DNA of 50,624 nt from Methylobacterium longum (GCF_022179385.1 NZ_BPQS01000037.1:1-50624); one strand, 5' to 3'; counted from the first letter of the stretch, positions 26,431 to 35,225 are shown. Made by a program: numbers and translations. Notes: generated by a model from the sequence alone, not told the origin.

Positions 26431-26638
26431 GCGCGAACCGCTCGTCAGGGCTCCGGCTCAGACGCCTCCGCCCTGTCAGCCAGCGCCGTACCCGACGACC
26501 GCACGCCTGCCGTGGCCGCACGGCGCAGAGGGATCGAGCGCCTGTCCGAGCACGCCGCGCCGTGCCGAAACCGATCATCCATCACGTCCACGCCGCTTTG
26601 GCCGGCAGGATTTTGGGCGCGGCGATCCGGCAGACCGA

Positions 26639-27295
26639 TCAATGCTGGGAATGTTGGACGCCGTGCTGCCCATCGCTGTTGACCACGGGGGGCAGTCCGA
26701 GGTGACGGGCGAGGGAGATCAGGTCACTCAGCCGGCCGGTCTGCGTCTTGCCGCGCAGGTTGAGGCGGTGCGTTTCAATGGTCCGCACGCTCAGCGCCAA
26801 GCGCCGCGCGATCTCCTTGTTGCTGAATCCGGAACTGACGAAACGCAGCACCTCCGCCTCCCGCGGAGTGAGCCGGGGCAATTCAGTCAGCGCCTCCGGC
26901 AAGTCCACGAGTCGCTTCGGCGGAGCGAGGCGTTCCGACCCCTCCGCGAGGGCGAGCAAAGCGGCACCGAGGTCCCGGGGCGACTTCGAGCGCGCCACAA
27001 AGGCATCGGCGCCTGCTGCCAAGAGGGCGCGCAGGTCATCCTCGGACAGGACCCCGAAGGCCACCAGCGTGCGGAGGTTCGGCTGGCGCTTCTTCAGGCT
27101 GAAGATGCGGTCGATCACGTCCACGAGCCGGATTTCGTCGACAAAGATCAGGGCAATCGTATTCTGGGCATCGGCCCCACCCAAATCCGCCTCCACGATT
27201 GTGTGAAAATCCGGCATGTGCTCCAGGGTGGCCTGAACAGTCGTGCCTAAGCCTCGCGGTTCGTCCAGGATCAGAACGCCGACGGCCGTACTCAT
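26639..27295 (-). CDS. LuxR-type response regulator with an atypical receiver domain
   Basis: The leftward 218-residue protein has a receiver-like N-terminal domain (about 5-125) and a LuxR/FixJ helix-turn-helix at about 150-210 (LTPREAEVLRFVSSGFSNKE). The receiver keeps an acidic pair at strand 1 (LILDE) and an Asp in FVDEI, but the usual conserved Lys in the last strand is replaced (AFVARS). Phosphorylation control is therefore uncertain. GGAAGG lies nine bases ahead of ATG 27295. An EcfG-like promoter candidate is about 32 bases upstream. Confidence 0.88.
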   Translation of the reverse strand: MSTAVGVLILDEPRGLGTTVQATLEHMPDFHTIVEADLGGADAQNTIALIFVDEIRLVDVIDRIFSLKKRQPNLRTLVAFGVLSEDDLRALLAAGADAFVARSKSPRDLGAALLALAEGSERLAPPKRLVDLPEALTELPRLTPREAEVLRFVSSGFSNKEIARRLALSVRTIETHRLNLRGKTQTGRLSDLISLARHLGLPPVVNSDGQHGVQHSQH

Positions 27296-27326
27296 GACTA
27301 CCAACCTTCCAGTTCCAGGCGCCATA

Positions 27327-27353
27327 AACGACTGAGACCGGGTCGGCAGTTCC
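27327..27353 (-). promoter_or_regulatory. Candidate EcfG (general stress) promoter for the LuxR-type gene
   Basis: On the minus strand GGAAC (27353-27349) is followed after 18 bases by CGTT (27330-27327), close to the GGAAC-N16/17-CGTT pattern of EcfG promoters. The spacer is one or two bases longer than usual. Confidence 0.35.
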
Positions 27354-28211
27354 AACGATGATCCGATTTTGGTATCTTATCGTATGTTATCGATTGCAAT
27401 ATAAACCGGATTGCTACTTTAAAGTGTATCACCGCGGCGTGCAGATCCGCGGTTGGAGAACATACGGCATCTCGTGAGGCCGGCTTCCGGCGGCCAACAC
27501 ACCTGTATCACCGTGCGCGGAGGTTAGGCGCTGCCGAACACGAACGAGCAGCGGCAAGGCGGTCGAGACGCTTTTCGGGTGACGGACCGTGCTTGAAGGC
27601 GGGCCCGCCCACAGGACGACGCTTGGCCGCTCTCCCCGCGTCCCAGTCTGAGTGTTCGGGATGCTGCTGGATCCGCGGTTCAACTTCGATGCTGTGTATG
27701 GCCCGCTTCCAACCTGCCCCGGATGCACAGACCGCCATCACGGTTTTCAACAATTGCCCGTGTTTTGCTGTTTTCCACGTTCGTTGTTTCGTGGCCGCTA
27801 CAGGGCGCAATAAGACTGGAAGATACTGCCTATTTGGTACGCAATTTCAGGATAACACAAACGTCTATTGAAGTTTTTTACTATCGTTGATCAGATTGAT
27901 GGTCGTTTGATCATTTTCTGTATTCGCTGTCATGGTCTTTCAGCTACAGATGTGTTATATTTTGCAATATGCAGTCATAGCCCTGATGAGGGTAAGCTTG
28001 GATTTTTAAAGAATTGAAGATATTCACTTTCAAATAATATAATTTCATACTGAATGCGGAATTTGTTTTGGCGTTAAGCTTGAATAGTCAGCATATTTCA
28101 ATAATCGATAGTCCGACATCAGCTCAGAAAATCGTCGTTCGTCTGCAGGGACGCGAAAACTCACCCTGCTCGGACGTTCAACGATGGCTGCCGAGCGTCA
28201 AGTTTTGATCC
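27354..28211. other. A/T-rich non-coding stretch
   Basis: About 860 bases without a credible gene. From about 27,830 to 28,140 the sequence is markedly A/T-rich compared with the rest of the window, which suggests transferred or regulatory DNA. I see no RNA gene or inverted repeat there. Confidence 0.5.
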
Positions 28212-28454
28212 CTAGAACGGCCACGCCTCCTCGGTCTTATCGCCCGCCGCTCGCTCTCCTGGCGCCACGAGCTCCACGATCTCGTCGAGCGGTTGCGTCA
28301 CCCTGATGGTGCGCCCCGCTGCTGTGATGAAGGTCTCGTTGCGCATCAGGTCCGTGTCGCTGAGCGCTTGGACGCTGGTCACGCGCAGGAGGTGCCGACA
28401 GCCGTCGCCGTCCTGCACCTGGAGGAAGTTCCCGACCCGCCGAACGGCAGACAT
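28212..28454 (-). CDS. Small hypothetical protein
   Basis: The leftward 80-residue protein starts MSAVRRVGNFLQVQDGDG and reads as a beta-rich small domain. GGGAG lies about seven bases ahead of ATG 28454. It follows another small gene in the same direction and lies opposite the umuDC pair. I do not recognise the family. Confidence 0.65.
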   Translation of the reverse strand: MSAVRRVGNFLQVQDGDGCRHLLRVTSVQALSDTDLMRNETFITAAGRTIRVTQPLDEIVELVAPGERAAGDKTEEAWPF

Positions 28455-28487
28455 CTCGTCGCTCCCGTATCGCTGGTGATCCCCGGC

Positions 28488-28742
28488 TCAGGCGCCCTGC
28501 AGGCTTTCCGCGAAATCGTCCGGCACCTCGCCCCATTGGCCGAGGATGGTCGCGGCTTCGAGTTCGCCGGTCTCATCGTCCGCCACGACCCTGATCGCGG
28601 CCGCGCCCGGCATCCGCTTGGCCAGGTTCTCAGCCTTCTTGATCGCGCCGCTCTCGGTCTGCGTGGGCTCCTGCCGGGCCGGTCGAAGCCGCTTCCGGTG
28701 GATCTCGAACGGCTGCACCACGAATGCCGTCTTCATCGCCAT
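28488..28742 (-). CDS. Small hypothetical protein
   Basis: The leftward 84-residue protein begins MAMKTAFVVQPFEIHRKRLR and has a helical centre (KKAENLAKRMPGAAAIRVV), a pattern common in small proteins encoded beside umuDC-like genes in Rhizobiales. GGAGAGG precedes ATG 28742. It is divergent from umuD, and the SOS box at 28,877 might serve both directions. The function is unknown. Confidence 0.7.
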   Translation of the reverse strand: MAMKTAFVVQPFEIHRKRLRPARQEPTQTESGAIKKAENLAKRMPGAAAIRVVADDETGELEAATILGQWGEVPDDFAESLQGA

Positions 28743-28876
28743 CTTCGTCCGACCTCTCCAAGGGAAGGCGTAAGGTGCCGCCACCGCCCGCGTTTCCGAA
28801 CCCTATCCACACCCGTCCCCCGGAGCTTTCGCAAAGGGCGGACCCGCCGGTTGAACCGTGCCTGCGCATCGGGTTT

Positions 28877-28891
28877 GTTCTGTGTTCGTTC
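28877..28891 (+). promoter_or_regulatory. Alphaproteobacterial SOS (LexA) box
   Basis: GTTC-TGTGTTC-GTTC matches the alphaproteobacterial LexA operator GTTC-N7-GTTC exactly. It lies 19 bases before the umuD start, where LexA would block transcription until DNA damage. Confidence 0.9.
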
Positions 28892-28910
28892 TAGCATGGC
28901 GGAGCGCTGA

Positions 28911-29363
28911 GTGCACATCAACCGGATCGACGAACTGCTGATCCAGAGCCCCGACGCCGTCCGCGTGCCCCTGATCGGCCAGGCGCTGTGCGCCGGCTTT
29001 CCCTCGCCCGCCGACGATTTCCTGGAGAGCGCGCTGGAACTGCCGCGTTGGCTGGTGCCGAACCCGCCCGCCACCTTCCTGTGGCGCATCGCCGGCTCGT
29101 CCATGGAGGGTGCCGGCATCTACGACCGCGACCTCGCCTGCGTCGACCGCAGCCTCAAGGCCGGCCACGGCAGCATCGTCGTGGCGGCGATCGATGGGCA
29201 GATGAGCTGCAAGCGTCTCGTCCTCGACGGCAACGGCGCGCGGTTGGCCTTCTGCAATCCGGACCTGCCGGCCTTCGCGGTCGACGAGTTCGGCGAGGGC
29301 GCCATCTGGGGCGTGGTCCGGTTCTCGATCCGCTGGCACGTCGCGCGCGGGCAGCTCTCGTGA
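28911..29363 (+). CDS. umuD: UmuD-like S24 peptidase, translesion polymerase subunit
   Basis: The 150-residue protein is the size of UmuD and lacks the LexA DNA-binding domain. Ser64 in AGSSMEG and Lys101 in SCKRL form the Ser-Lys dyad used for RecA-stimulated self-cleavage, and the scissile bond is probably Ala28-Gly29 in CAGF. The cleaved dimer joins UmuC to form DNA polymerase V. It starts at GTG 28911, behind an exact SOS box, and its stop overlaps the umuC start. Confidence 0.93.
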   Translation: MHINRIDELLIQSPDAVRVPLIGQALCAGFPSPADDFLESALELPRWLVPNPPATFLWRIAGSSMEGAGIYDRDLACVDRSLKAGHGSIVVAAIDGQMSCKRLVLDGNGARLAFCNPDLPAFAVDEFGEGAIWGVVRFSIRWHVARGQLS

Positions 29364-30688
29364 GTGCGCCCGAAGCCCGCCTGCGCGACCGCATCGGCGG
29401 CGGCCGCGCCGTCGCGCTGATCGACGGCAACAGCTTCTACTGCTCGTGCGAGCGCGTGTTCGATCCCCGGCTGGCCGCGGTCCCGGTGATCGTGCTCTCG
29501 AACAATGACGGCTGCGCCATCGCCCGCACGGCCGAGGCCAAGGCGCTCGGCATCAAGATGGGCGACCCGTATTTCAAGATCCGGGATCTATGCCGGGTCC
29601 GGGGCGTGCGCGTGTTCTCGTCGAACTACACGCTCTACGGCGACATGAGCGGGCGCACGAACGCGGTCTATCGGCAGTTCAGCCCGCAGGTGGAGATCTA
29701 CTCCATCGACGAGAGCTTCCTGAACTTGTCGGATGTGGCGCCGGGCCTGCGGGTCGAACTCGCACGGGATCTGCGCGCGACGGTGCGGGCCTGGACCGGG
29801 ATCCCGACCTGCGTCGGCATCGGCCCGACGAAGACGCTGGCGAAGCTCGCCAACCACGTCGCCAAAACGGTGCCGGCGCTCGGCGGCGTGTGCGACCTGA
29901 CCGATCCCGTGGCCTACGCACACTGGTTGTGCCGGGTCGCGGTCGCGGAGGTCTGGGGCATCGGCCGTGCATCCCTCGCCAAGCTGGAGGCGATGGGCGT
30001 CGAGAGCGTGGCGGACCTGCGCGACCTCGACCCACGTCCGGTGCGCAAGGGGCTGACGGTGGTGGGCGAGCGCATCATCCACGAACTGCGCGGGCTCGCC
30101 TGCCTGCCGCTGGAGATGGTGCCGGCTCGGCGCAAGGGATGCGCCGTGACCCGCTCGTTCTCAAGCCGCATCACCGAGCGGACGGTGCTCGAGGAGGCGG
30201 TAGCGGCGCACGCGACGCGGCTCGGCGAGAAACTCCGACGCGAAGGCCTCGGCACGAACCACGTATCCGTCTTCTATCACACCAGCGAGCACGACCACGG
30301 CGCGCCGATGCGCTCAGCCTCGACCACGGTCGGCTTGCCCGAGCACACGTCCGACTCGCTGGCGCTGATCAGGGCGGCCCGGCTCGGCGTCGCGAAGACG
30401 TGGCGCGAGCCCGGTGAGCGGCCCTGGCGCTACTCGAAGGCCGGCCTCATCACGAATGATCTCGTGCCGCTGTCGCACAGCCCGCGGGCGCTGATCGGCG
30501 CGCTGGACCGGGAGCGGTCCGAGCCGCTGATGGCGGCGATGGACGCGTGCAACCTGCGCTGGGGCCGGGGCGCGGTCGTGCCGGCGCGGGCCGGGCTGGT
30601 AAACCGCCGCGACTGGAACACCAAGTTCGAGATGCGCACGCCGCGCTACACGACGCAGATCAGCGAGTTGCCGGTGGCGCTCGCGTGA
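29360..30688 (+). CDS. umuC: UmuC, Y-family translesion DNA polymerase V subunit
   Basis: The 442-residue protein has the Y-family palm motifs: Asp22 in ALIDGNSFYCSCE and Asp117-Glu118 in YSIDESFLNL, the metal-binding carboxylates. The helix-hairpin-helix thumb follows (EVWGIGRASLAKLEAMGV), then the little-finger and UmuC C-terminal regions. The GTG start at 29360 overlaps the umuD stop (GTGA), so translation is coupled. It copies past damaged bases during the SOS response, with mutagenic outcome. Length is normal. Confidence 0.94.
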   Translation: MSAPEARLRDRIGGGRAVALIDGNSFYCSCERVFDPRLAAVPVIVLSNNDGCAIARTAEAKALGIKMGDPYFKIRDLCRVRGVRVFSSNYTLYGDMSGRTNAVYRQFSPQVEIYSIDESFLNLSDVAPGLRVELARDLRATVRAWTGIPTCVGIGPTKTLAKLANHVAKTVPALGGVCDLTDPVAYAHWLCRVAVAEVWGIGRASLAKLEAMGVESVADLRDLDPRPVRKGLTVVGERIIHELRGLACLPLEMVPARRKGCAVTRSFSSRITERTVLEEAVAAHATRLGEKLRREGLGTNHVSVFYHTSEHDHGAPMRSASTTVGLPEHTSDSLALIRAARLGVAKTWREPGERPWRYSKAGLITNDLVPLSHSPRALIGALDRERSEPLMAAMDACNLRWGRGAVVPARAGLVNRRDWNTKFEMRTPRYTTQISELPVALA

Positions 30689-30985
30689 CTGCGCGCGGGC
30701 AGGCTTGCTGAGGACCGCGCGGGATGGTGTTCACCAGACCCCTTCCAAGCGAGACGTCGAACCAGCAGGCATCCGTCAGGCCGGTAAACTCAGCGGACCG
30801 CGTCTCGATGAGGCCGGCCTCCCAAGACTGCTCGGCGCGAAGAGAGGATTCGTTCCATCCGTCCCTGATGGTCCTCGGAGGGCGCCACGTCATCGCCGAA
30901 GATCCGGGAAAAAGGAAGATTCTTGGTCACGCCCGTACGGTTCGCGAGCCGAAAGTTTTCGAAATAGTCATGAGTTGGGTCTGTA
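30689..30985. other. Intergenic stretch upstream of the chemotaxis receptor
   Basis: Just under 300 bases with no credible gene. The promoter of the receptor gene should lie here. Confidence 0.45.
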
Positions 30986-32704
30986 ATGAGCGCCACGTCA
31001 TTGGATGCTCTCATGCCCGCGCTCTCGAATATAAAGATCCTGCCCAAGCTCACTGCGGTGGTCGCCGTCATCGGCCTGATCGTCGGCGGCTGCGTCTGGT
31101 TCGCGCAATCGCGCATGACACAGATCGATCACGCCTATTCCACGTTCATCAATCGTGAAGCCAAGGGAGTCGCGTCCGCTCGGCGCGTGAACCGCCTGAT
31201 CTTCGAACTGAACTACTGGGTCTATCGCCTCATTTCCGAGACGGAGGACGCCCAGATGAAGGCGGCCAATGCGGGCTTCGAGTCCGCGCTTCCTGTCATG
31301 AAGAAGACGCTCGGTAATCTGCGCGCGCAGGCCCCCGCGTTTGCCAGCCGGATCGAGGATCAGACCGCGCGCGTGAACCGGTTCGTCCAGGACGTCGCCG
31401 AGGTCCGTCGACTCGGCTTGGCCAACCAGAACGCCGAAGCCATCGCGCTCGTGCATCGCGCCATCGATCCGACCTTCGCGGTCCTAGTGGAAGAGGGCAA
31501 CAAGCTCGGCGACGACATCGGCGCGGCGATGGAGACGGAATCGGATGAGCTCACCGATCAGACCAACGCCACACGCTACAGCCTGATGCTGTTCAGCGGA
31601 CTTGGCATGCTCGCTGGTCTGCTGGCCGCCGCGTTCGTGGCGATCGTCGGGATCACGCGGCCGATCGGGAGCCTCGTCGCGGTGCTGCAGCGCATGGCGC
31701 AGGGCGACATCGCGGCCGAGATCGAGGAAGCCAAGCGCGGCGACGAGATCGGCGCCGTCGGCAAGGCTGTCGAGGGCATCAAGGCGATGGTCGCGCAGAA
31801 GGCTGCCGAGCAGACTGAGATCAGGCGCATCGCCGATGAGGCGGCCGCCGTCGAGCGCAAGCGCACCATGGTGGAACTCGCCGATGGCTTCGAGCGTGCG
31901 GTGGGCGGCATCGTCGGCATGGTTTCGTCCTCCGCCACGGAGCTGCAGGCCACCGCGCAGCAAATGACCTCGACCGCGAACGAGACGGCCTCGCAGTCCA
32001 CCACCGTGGCGGCCGCGGCCGAGGAAGCCGCATCCAACGTCGGCACCGTGGCGGCCGCCGCCGAGGAGCTGGGAGCCTCGGTTCAGGAGATCGGCCGGCA
32101 GGTGCAGGGCTCGGCCGGATTGGCCCAGGTGGCGGTCGGCGAGGCCGATCAGACGGGTCAACTCGTCCAGGCACTGAAAGCGACATCTGCCAAGATCGGC
32201 GACATGGTCGGCCTGATCTCGAACATCGCCGGCCAGACCAACCTGCTCGCCCTGAACGCCACCATCGAGGCGGCCCGGGCCGGCGAGGCGGGCCGCGGCT
32301 TCGCGGTTGTGGCCTCCGAGGTGAAGGAGCTGGCCAACCAGACGGCCAAGGCGACCGAGGAGATCGCACGTCAGATCGGAGAGGTGCAGGGCGTCACGGA
32401 TCAGGCGGCCTCGGCGATCGACGGCATCGCCGGCCGGATCCGGGAGATCAGCGGCATGGCCACGAGCATCGCGGCTGCGGTGGAGCAGCAGGGCGCGGCC
32501 ACGCAGGAGATCGTGCGCAACGTGGCTCAGGCTGCCAGCGGGACGACGGAGGTGACGAGCAACATCGCGGGCGTGGCCCAAGCCTCGGAACAGACCGGCG
32601 CCGCGGCCTCTCAAGTGCTGGCCTCGTCCTCCGGGCTGTCGCGCCAGTCCGAGCACCTCGCGGCCGAGGTCTCGCGCTTCCTCAGCTCGGTCCGCGCGGC
32701 GTGA
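30986..32704 (+). CDS. Methyl-accepting chemotaxis protein
   Basis: The 572-residue receptor has a first membrane span at about 20-42, a periplasmic four-helix-type sensor domain at about 43-190, and a second span at about 195-217. A HAMP domain follows (about 218-270, ITRPIGSLVAVLQRMAQGDI). The cytoplasmic signalling coiled coil has the conserved hairpin tip ISNIAGQTNLLALNATIEAA and the EAARAGEAGRGFAVVA stretch. It signals through CheA/CheW; no che genes are in the window. ATG 31013 (MPALSNIKILPK) is an alternative start. The stop overlaps a small downstream gene. Confidence 0.95.
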   Translation: MSATSLDALMPALSNIKILPKLTAVVAVIGLIVGGCVWFAQSRMTQIDHAYSTFINREAKGVASARRVNRLIFELNYWVYRLISETEDAQMKAANAGFESALPVMKKTLGNLRAQAPAFASRIEDQTARVNRFVQDVAEVRRLGLANQNAEAIALVHRAIDPTFAVLVEEGNKLGDDIGAAMETESDELTDQTNATRYSLMLFSGLGMLAGLLAAAFVAIVGITRPIGSLVAVLQRMAQGDIAAEIEEAKRGDEIGAVGKAVEGIKAMVAQKAAEQTEIRRIADEAAAVERKRTMVELADGFERAVGGIVGMVSSSATELQATAQQMTSTANETASQSTTVAAAAEEAASNVGTVAAAAEELGASVQEIGRQVQGSAGLAQVAVGEADQTGQLVQALKATSAKIGDMVGLISNIAGQTNLLALNATIEAARAGEAGRGFAVVASEVKELANQTAKATEEIARQIGEVQGVTDQAASAIDGIAGRIREISGMATSIAAAVEQQGAATQEIVRNVAQAASGTTEVTSNIAGVAQASEQTGAAASQVLASSSGLSRQSEHLAAEVSRFLSSVRAA

Positions 32705-32712
32705 GCGGCTCG

Positions 32713-33021
32713 ATGGCTGATGTCCATCTACTCCCCACTCGAAACCTCTCCCCGTCGGGCCTGCAACGCGTGCTGGGGGCGTTGCGGGAGGCGCACGCGG
32801 CAGGTGCGGATCTCGGCTCCCGCGCGCCGCACATCCAAGCGGCGGGCACGACCCTGAGCGCGATGGCCCGCGCGTTGCGCGAAGCCGCGCGGCAGCCGTT
32901 CTCGGCGCAGCCGGAGCCCAAGCTCTTCTGTTCAGAAGCCGAGCAGCACCTTCTGGACCTTGCCGGCGCGATCGAGCGGCTGGCCGACCTGGCCGCTGGA
33001 TTCCCCGACACGGAGAAGTAG
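32713..33021 (+). CDS. Small helical protein co-transcribed with the chemotaxis receptor
   Basis: The protein of 102 residues is Ala/Leu-rich and predicted helical (LQRVLGALREAHAAG). An in-frame GTG at 32701 overlaps the receptor's stop, so the two are probably translated together; ATG 32713 is nine bases past the receptor stop. It may modulate the receptor, but I do not recognise it. Confidence 0.6.
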   Translation: MADVHLLPTRNLSPSGLQRVLGALREAHAAGADLGSRAPHIQAAGTTLSAMARALREAARQPFSAQPEPKLFCSEAEQHLLDLAGAIERLADLAAGFPDTEK

Positions 33022-33133
33022 CGACAGCATCTCCAACGGTTGTGGAGACCCGGCGCCGGTCGCAGCCCTCATGGCGTTTCGCGCGTGGTGGAGCTTGGTC
33101 GGCAGCGGAAAATCCGCTCAGTCCCCTGACGCG

Positions 33134-33367
33134 TCATGCCCGCTGACAGACCCTAATGGCGGCGGAGCAGCCGCCGCGAACCGCACTCAGCATCCAGGTT
33201 CGCGCCTGGGCCATCAGTTCCCCGTCCCGTGCCCATGGCTGATAGGCGATCACACGGTCGATGATGCCGCGAGCGTCCGGTTCGCCGATCCCCATGCAGC
33301 CTCCAGAGTTGCGCGAGGCTCGCATCAGGCGCTGATCGGTCGCCGTGAAATACGGCTCTCCGCTCAT
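33134..33367 (-). CDS. Possible small hypothetical protein at the border of the element
   Basis: The leftward frame gives 77 residues from ATG 33367, with protein-like sequence in the middle (GIIDRVIAYQPWARDGELMA). The frame is open further upstream to 33577, into the tRNA fragment, so the gene could be the tail of one cut by integration. There is no good ribosome site. I am unsure it is real. Confidence 0.35.
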   Translation of the reverse strand: MSGEPYFTATDQRLMRASRNSGGCMGIGEPDARGIIDRVIAYQPWARDGELMAQARTWMLSAVRGGCSAAIRVCQRA

Positions 33368-33566
33368 CCCTGTGCCCGATACGCCGGCAGGATCGCGGTC
33401 CGGATGATGGTCGGTTCGTGTCCCGGCGGGATCGGCCGCGGCGGAGATCTCATGGCCGAAAATCTCGGCGGACTTACGCAGCCCGGAGACGGGCCGGCTG
33501 TTCGCCACGCGACTGGCTCTGGCGCGCCGGATACAGGGTCCGGTCAATAGGCCAAGGGCTAAGTGG

Positions 33567-33611
33567 TGGTGCCGCAAGAGGGATTCGAACCCCCGACCCC
33601 CTCATTACGAA
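33567..33611 (-). other. Left attachment site: 3' half of tRNA-Thr(CGT)
   Basis: Read leftward, this 45-base piece is an exact tRNA 3' half. It has the anticodon loop TTCGTAA (anticodon CGT), the 3' anticodon stem TGAGG, variable loop GGGTC, T-stem GGGGG/CCCTC around TTCGAAT, acceptor strand TTGCGGC, discriminator A and CCA. The bases just 5' (CGTGT) cannot pair with TGAGG, so the 5' half is missing. Starting in the anticodon loop and ending at CCA is the usual att core of tRNA-targeting integrases. The integrase gene begins 156 bases to the right, so the element extends rightward and the intact tRNA should lie at its far end. Confidence 0.85.
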
Positions 33612-33767
33612 ACACGGGGTATACAGTAATTCGGTTGACAGGACTGCTTACCGGACGCCAGAAGTGACGCTCAGGCAGGGGCTTGCGCGCGTGTACCCTC
33701 TCATAATGTGAGCGGGACCCGCCACGCGACTCGCGCTTCCTGCTTACTATGTGCTTACCGGTAAGCA

Positions 33768-35025
33768 ATGCGCCTCACCAACCAGTCCGCCCTCGCCGTC
33801 CAGGTCCCGGCCGGTCGCGACAAGGTGGTGGTGTTCGACGACGACCTGCCCGGCTTCGGGCTGAGCGTGAGCCAGGGCGGCTCGCGGGCCTGGATCGTCC
33901 AGTACCGCAACGCGCTCGGACAATCGAAGCGGGAGACGCTGGGCAAGGTCGGGGTGCTGACGGCCGCCGATGCGCGGCGTGCGGCTGGCGAGCGCCTGGC
34001 CCGGGCAAAGCTCGGCGAGGATCCGCATGCCGAGAAGGCGAAGGCCAAGGCGCGGGCCGCGATCACCTTCGGCGCCGTCGTCGAGCCGTACCTCGAGGCG
34101 GTGGGCCCGAGCCTGCGCCCGTCCTACCTCGCCGAAGCCGGCCGCTACCTGCGCACGACGTGGAAGCCGCTGCACAAGGTCCCGCTCCACGCGGTCGACC
34201 GGCAGCAGATCGCCGACCGGCTCGCGGAGGTCCGGCGCGATACCGGCCCGCATGCCGCGAACCGCGCGCTCGGCCCTGTCCGCGCACTTCGCGTGGCTCG
34301 TCGGGACCGGGCGAGCCGAGCACAATCCCGTCATGGGCGTGCCGAAGCCGGCGCCAGAGACGCGCCGCGCGCGGATCCTCACGGAGGACGAGATCGCCCG
34401 GGTGATGAAGGACTGCCGCGACGACGACTTCGGCCGGATTGTGCGGCTCCTGCTGATGACGGGGCAGCGCCGCGACGAGGTCGCCGAGATGATGTGGCCG
34501 GAAGTCGATCTCGCGTCCGCGCTCTGGTCGCTGCCAGGGGACCGAGTGAAGAACGGCCTCGACCACGATGTGCCGCTCTCGGCCCCTGCCCTGCTGATCC
34601 TCTCGACCACGGAGCGCATCGAGGGGCAGCCGTTCGTGTTCGGCCAGGGCGGGAACGGCTTCCAGGGGTTCTCGAAGGCGAAGGCCGCGCTTGACAAGCG
34701 CTCCGGCGTCACGGGCTGGCGGCTGCACGATCTCCGCCGCACGGCCGCGACGCTGATGACGGACCGGCTCAAGGTGCTGCCGCACGTCGTCGAGGCGGTG
34801 CTCAACCACATCTCCGGCCACAAGGCGGGTGTGGCCGGCATCTACAACCGGGCGATCTATGCCACGGAGAAGCGCGCGGCCCTAGACGCGCTCGGCGCCT
34901 ACCTCGCGGGTCTTCAGCCAAGCGTCGAGGTCGCCGCGGCGGACGCCGAGCCGGCGCTCGCTAAGCCGAAGAAGCGTCGGGCCTCGGCCGTCCTTGCACA
35001 TCCGGCGCAGCGTCGCCGCGCTTAA
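33768..35025 (+). pseudogene. int: Tyrosine-type integrase with a frameshift
   Basis: This is a P4-type phage integrase. The N-terminal DUF4102-like arm-binding domain (DLPGFGLSVSQGGSRAWIVQ) and SAM-like domain are followed by the catalytic domain, which retains Arg (TGQRRDE), HDLRR, GH (HISGHKAG) and the Tyr in IYNRAIY. The frame breaks at about 34,262-34,271: frame 0 ends sensibly at HAANRA and the next frame resumes at RSALSAHFAWLVG. Restoring two bases to the GCGCGC run gives the expected ANRARSALSAHFAW. This is a real disabling deletion, a sequencing slip in a GC run, or (less likely) a programmed shift. The intact protein would be about 420 residues. Confidence 0.9.
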
Positions 35026-35082
35026 GCCGAGCTCGCGAGCGGCCGCCTGGAACGGTACGACGTGGCGCGCTGTGTCGGTCAT
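34882..35082 (-). CDS. Excisionase-like helix-turn-helix protein, antisense to the integrase 3' end
   Basis: The leftward 66-residue protein has an AlpA/MerR-type helix-turn-helix (FQAAARELGLSAATLRRMC) and ends with a basic, probably DNA-binding tail (GPTLLRLSERRLGVRRGDLD). Such proteins act as excisionases or directionality factors beside integrases. GGGGAGGGG lies ahead of ATG 35082, and the start overlaps the stop of the upstream gene (ATGA). Its last 144 bases lie antisense inside the integrase gene. A relic of the same overlap is at 24,350-24,600. Confidence 0.75.
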   Translation of the reverse strand: MTDTARHVVPFQAAARELGLSAATLRRMCKDGRGPTLLRLSERRLGVRRGDLDAWLKTREVGAERV

Positions 35083-35225
35083 CGGTCCCCTCCCCGCTCC
35101 TTCAGCCGCACATCGAATGCCTTCATGAGCGCGTCGGCTTGGATCGCCGCCGCCCATGCTGGCAGGGCGTGGCGCTGTGAGATGAAGGCGATTAGGGCCT
35201 CGCGGAGGTCTGGCGGGGTGCTCAT
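35079..35225 (-). CDS. Very small hypothetical protein coupled to the excisionase-like gene
   Basis: The leftward 48-residue protein (MSTPPDLREALIAFISQRHA) overlaps its downstream neighbour by ATGA and is overlapped the same way by an upstream frame ending at 35222. GGGGGCGG precedes ATG 35225. The tight coupling argues that it is translated; no function is known. Confidence 0.6.
   Translation of the reverse strand: MSTPPDLREALIAFISQRHALPAWAAAIQADALMKAFDVRLKERGGDR

Noticed and set aside
28237..28536. A second leftward frame overlapping the gene at 28,212-28,454
   Set aside because: It is in another frame, lacks a ribosome site and is Arg/Gly-rich; the 80-residue gene is better supported.
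33418..33711. A rightward frame across the tRNA fragment
   Set aside because: Part of its translation comes from the conserved tRNA 3' half, a known source of false gene calls.
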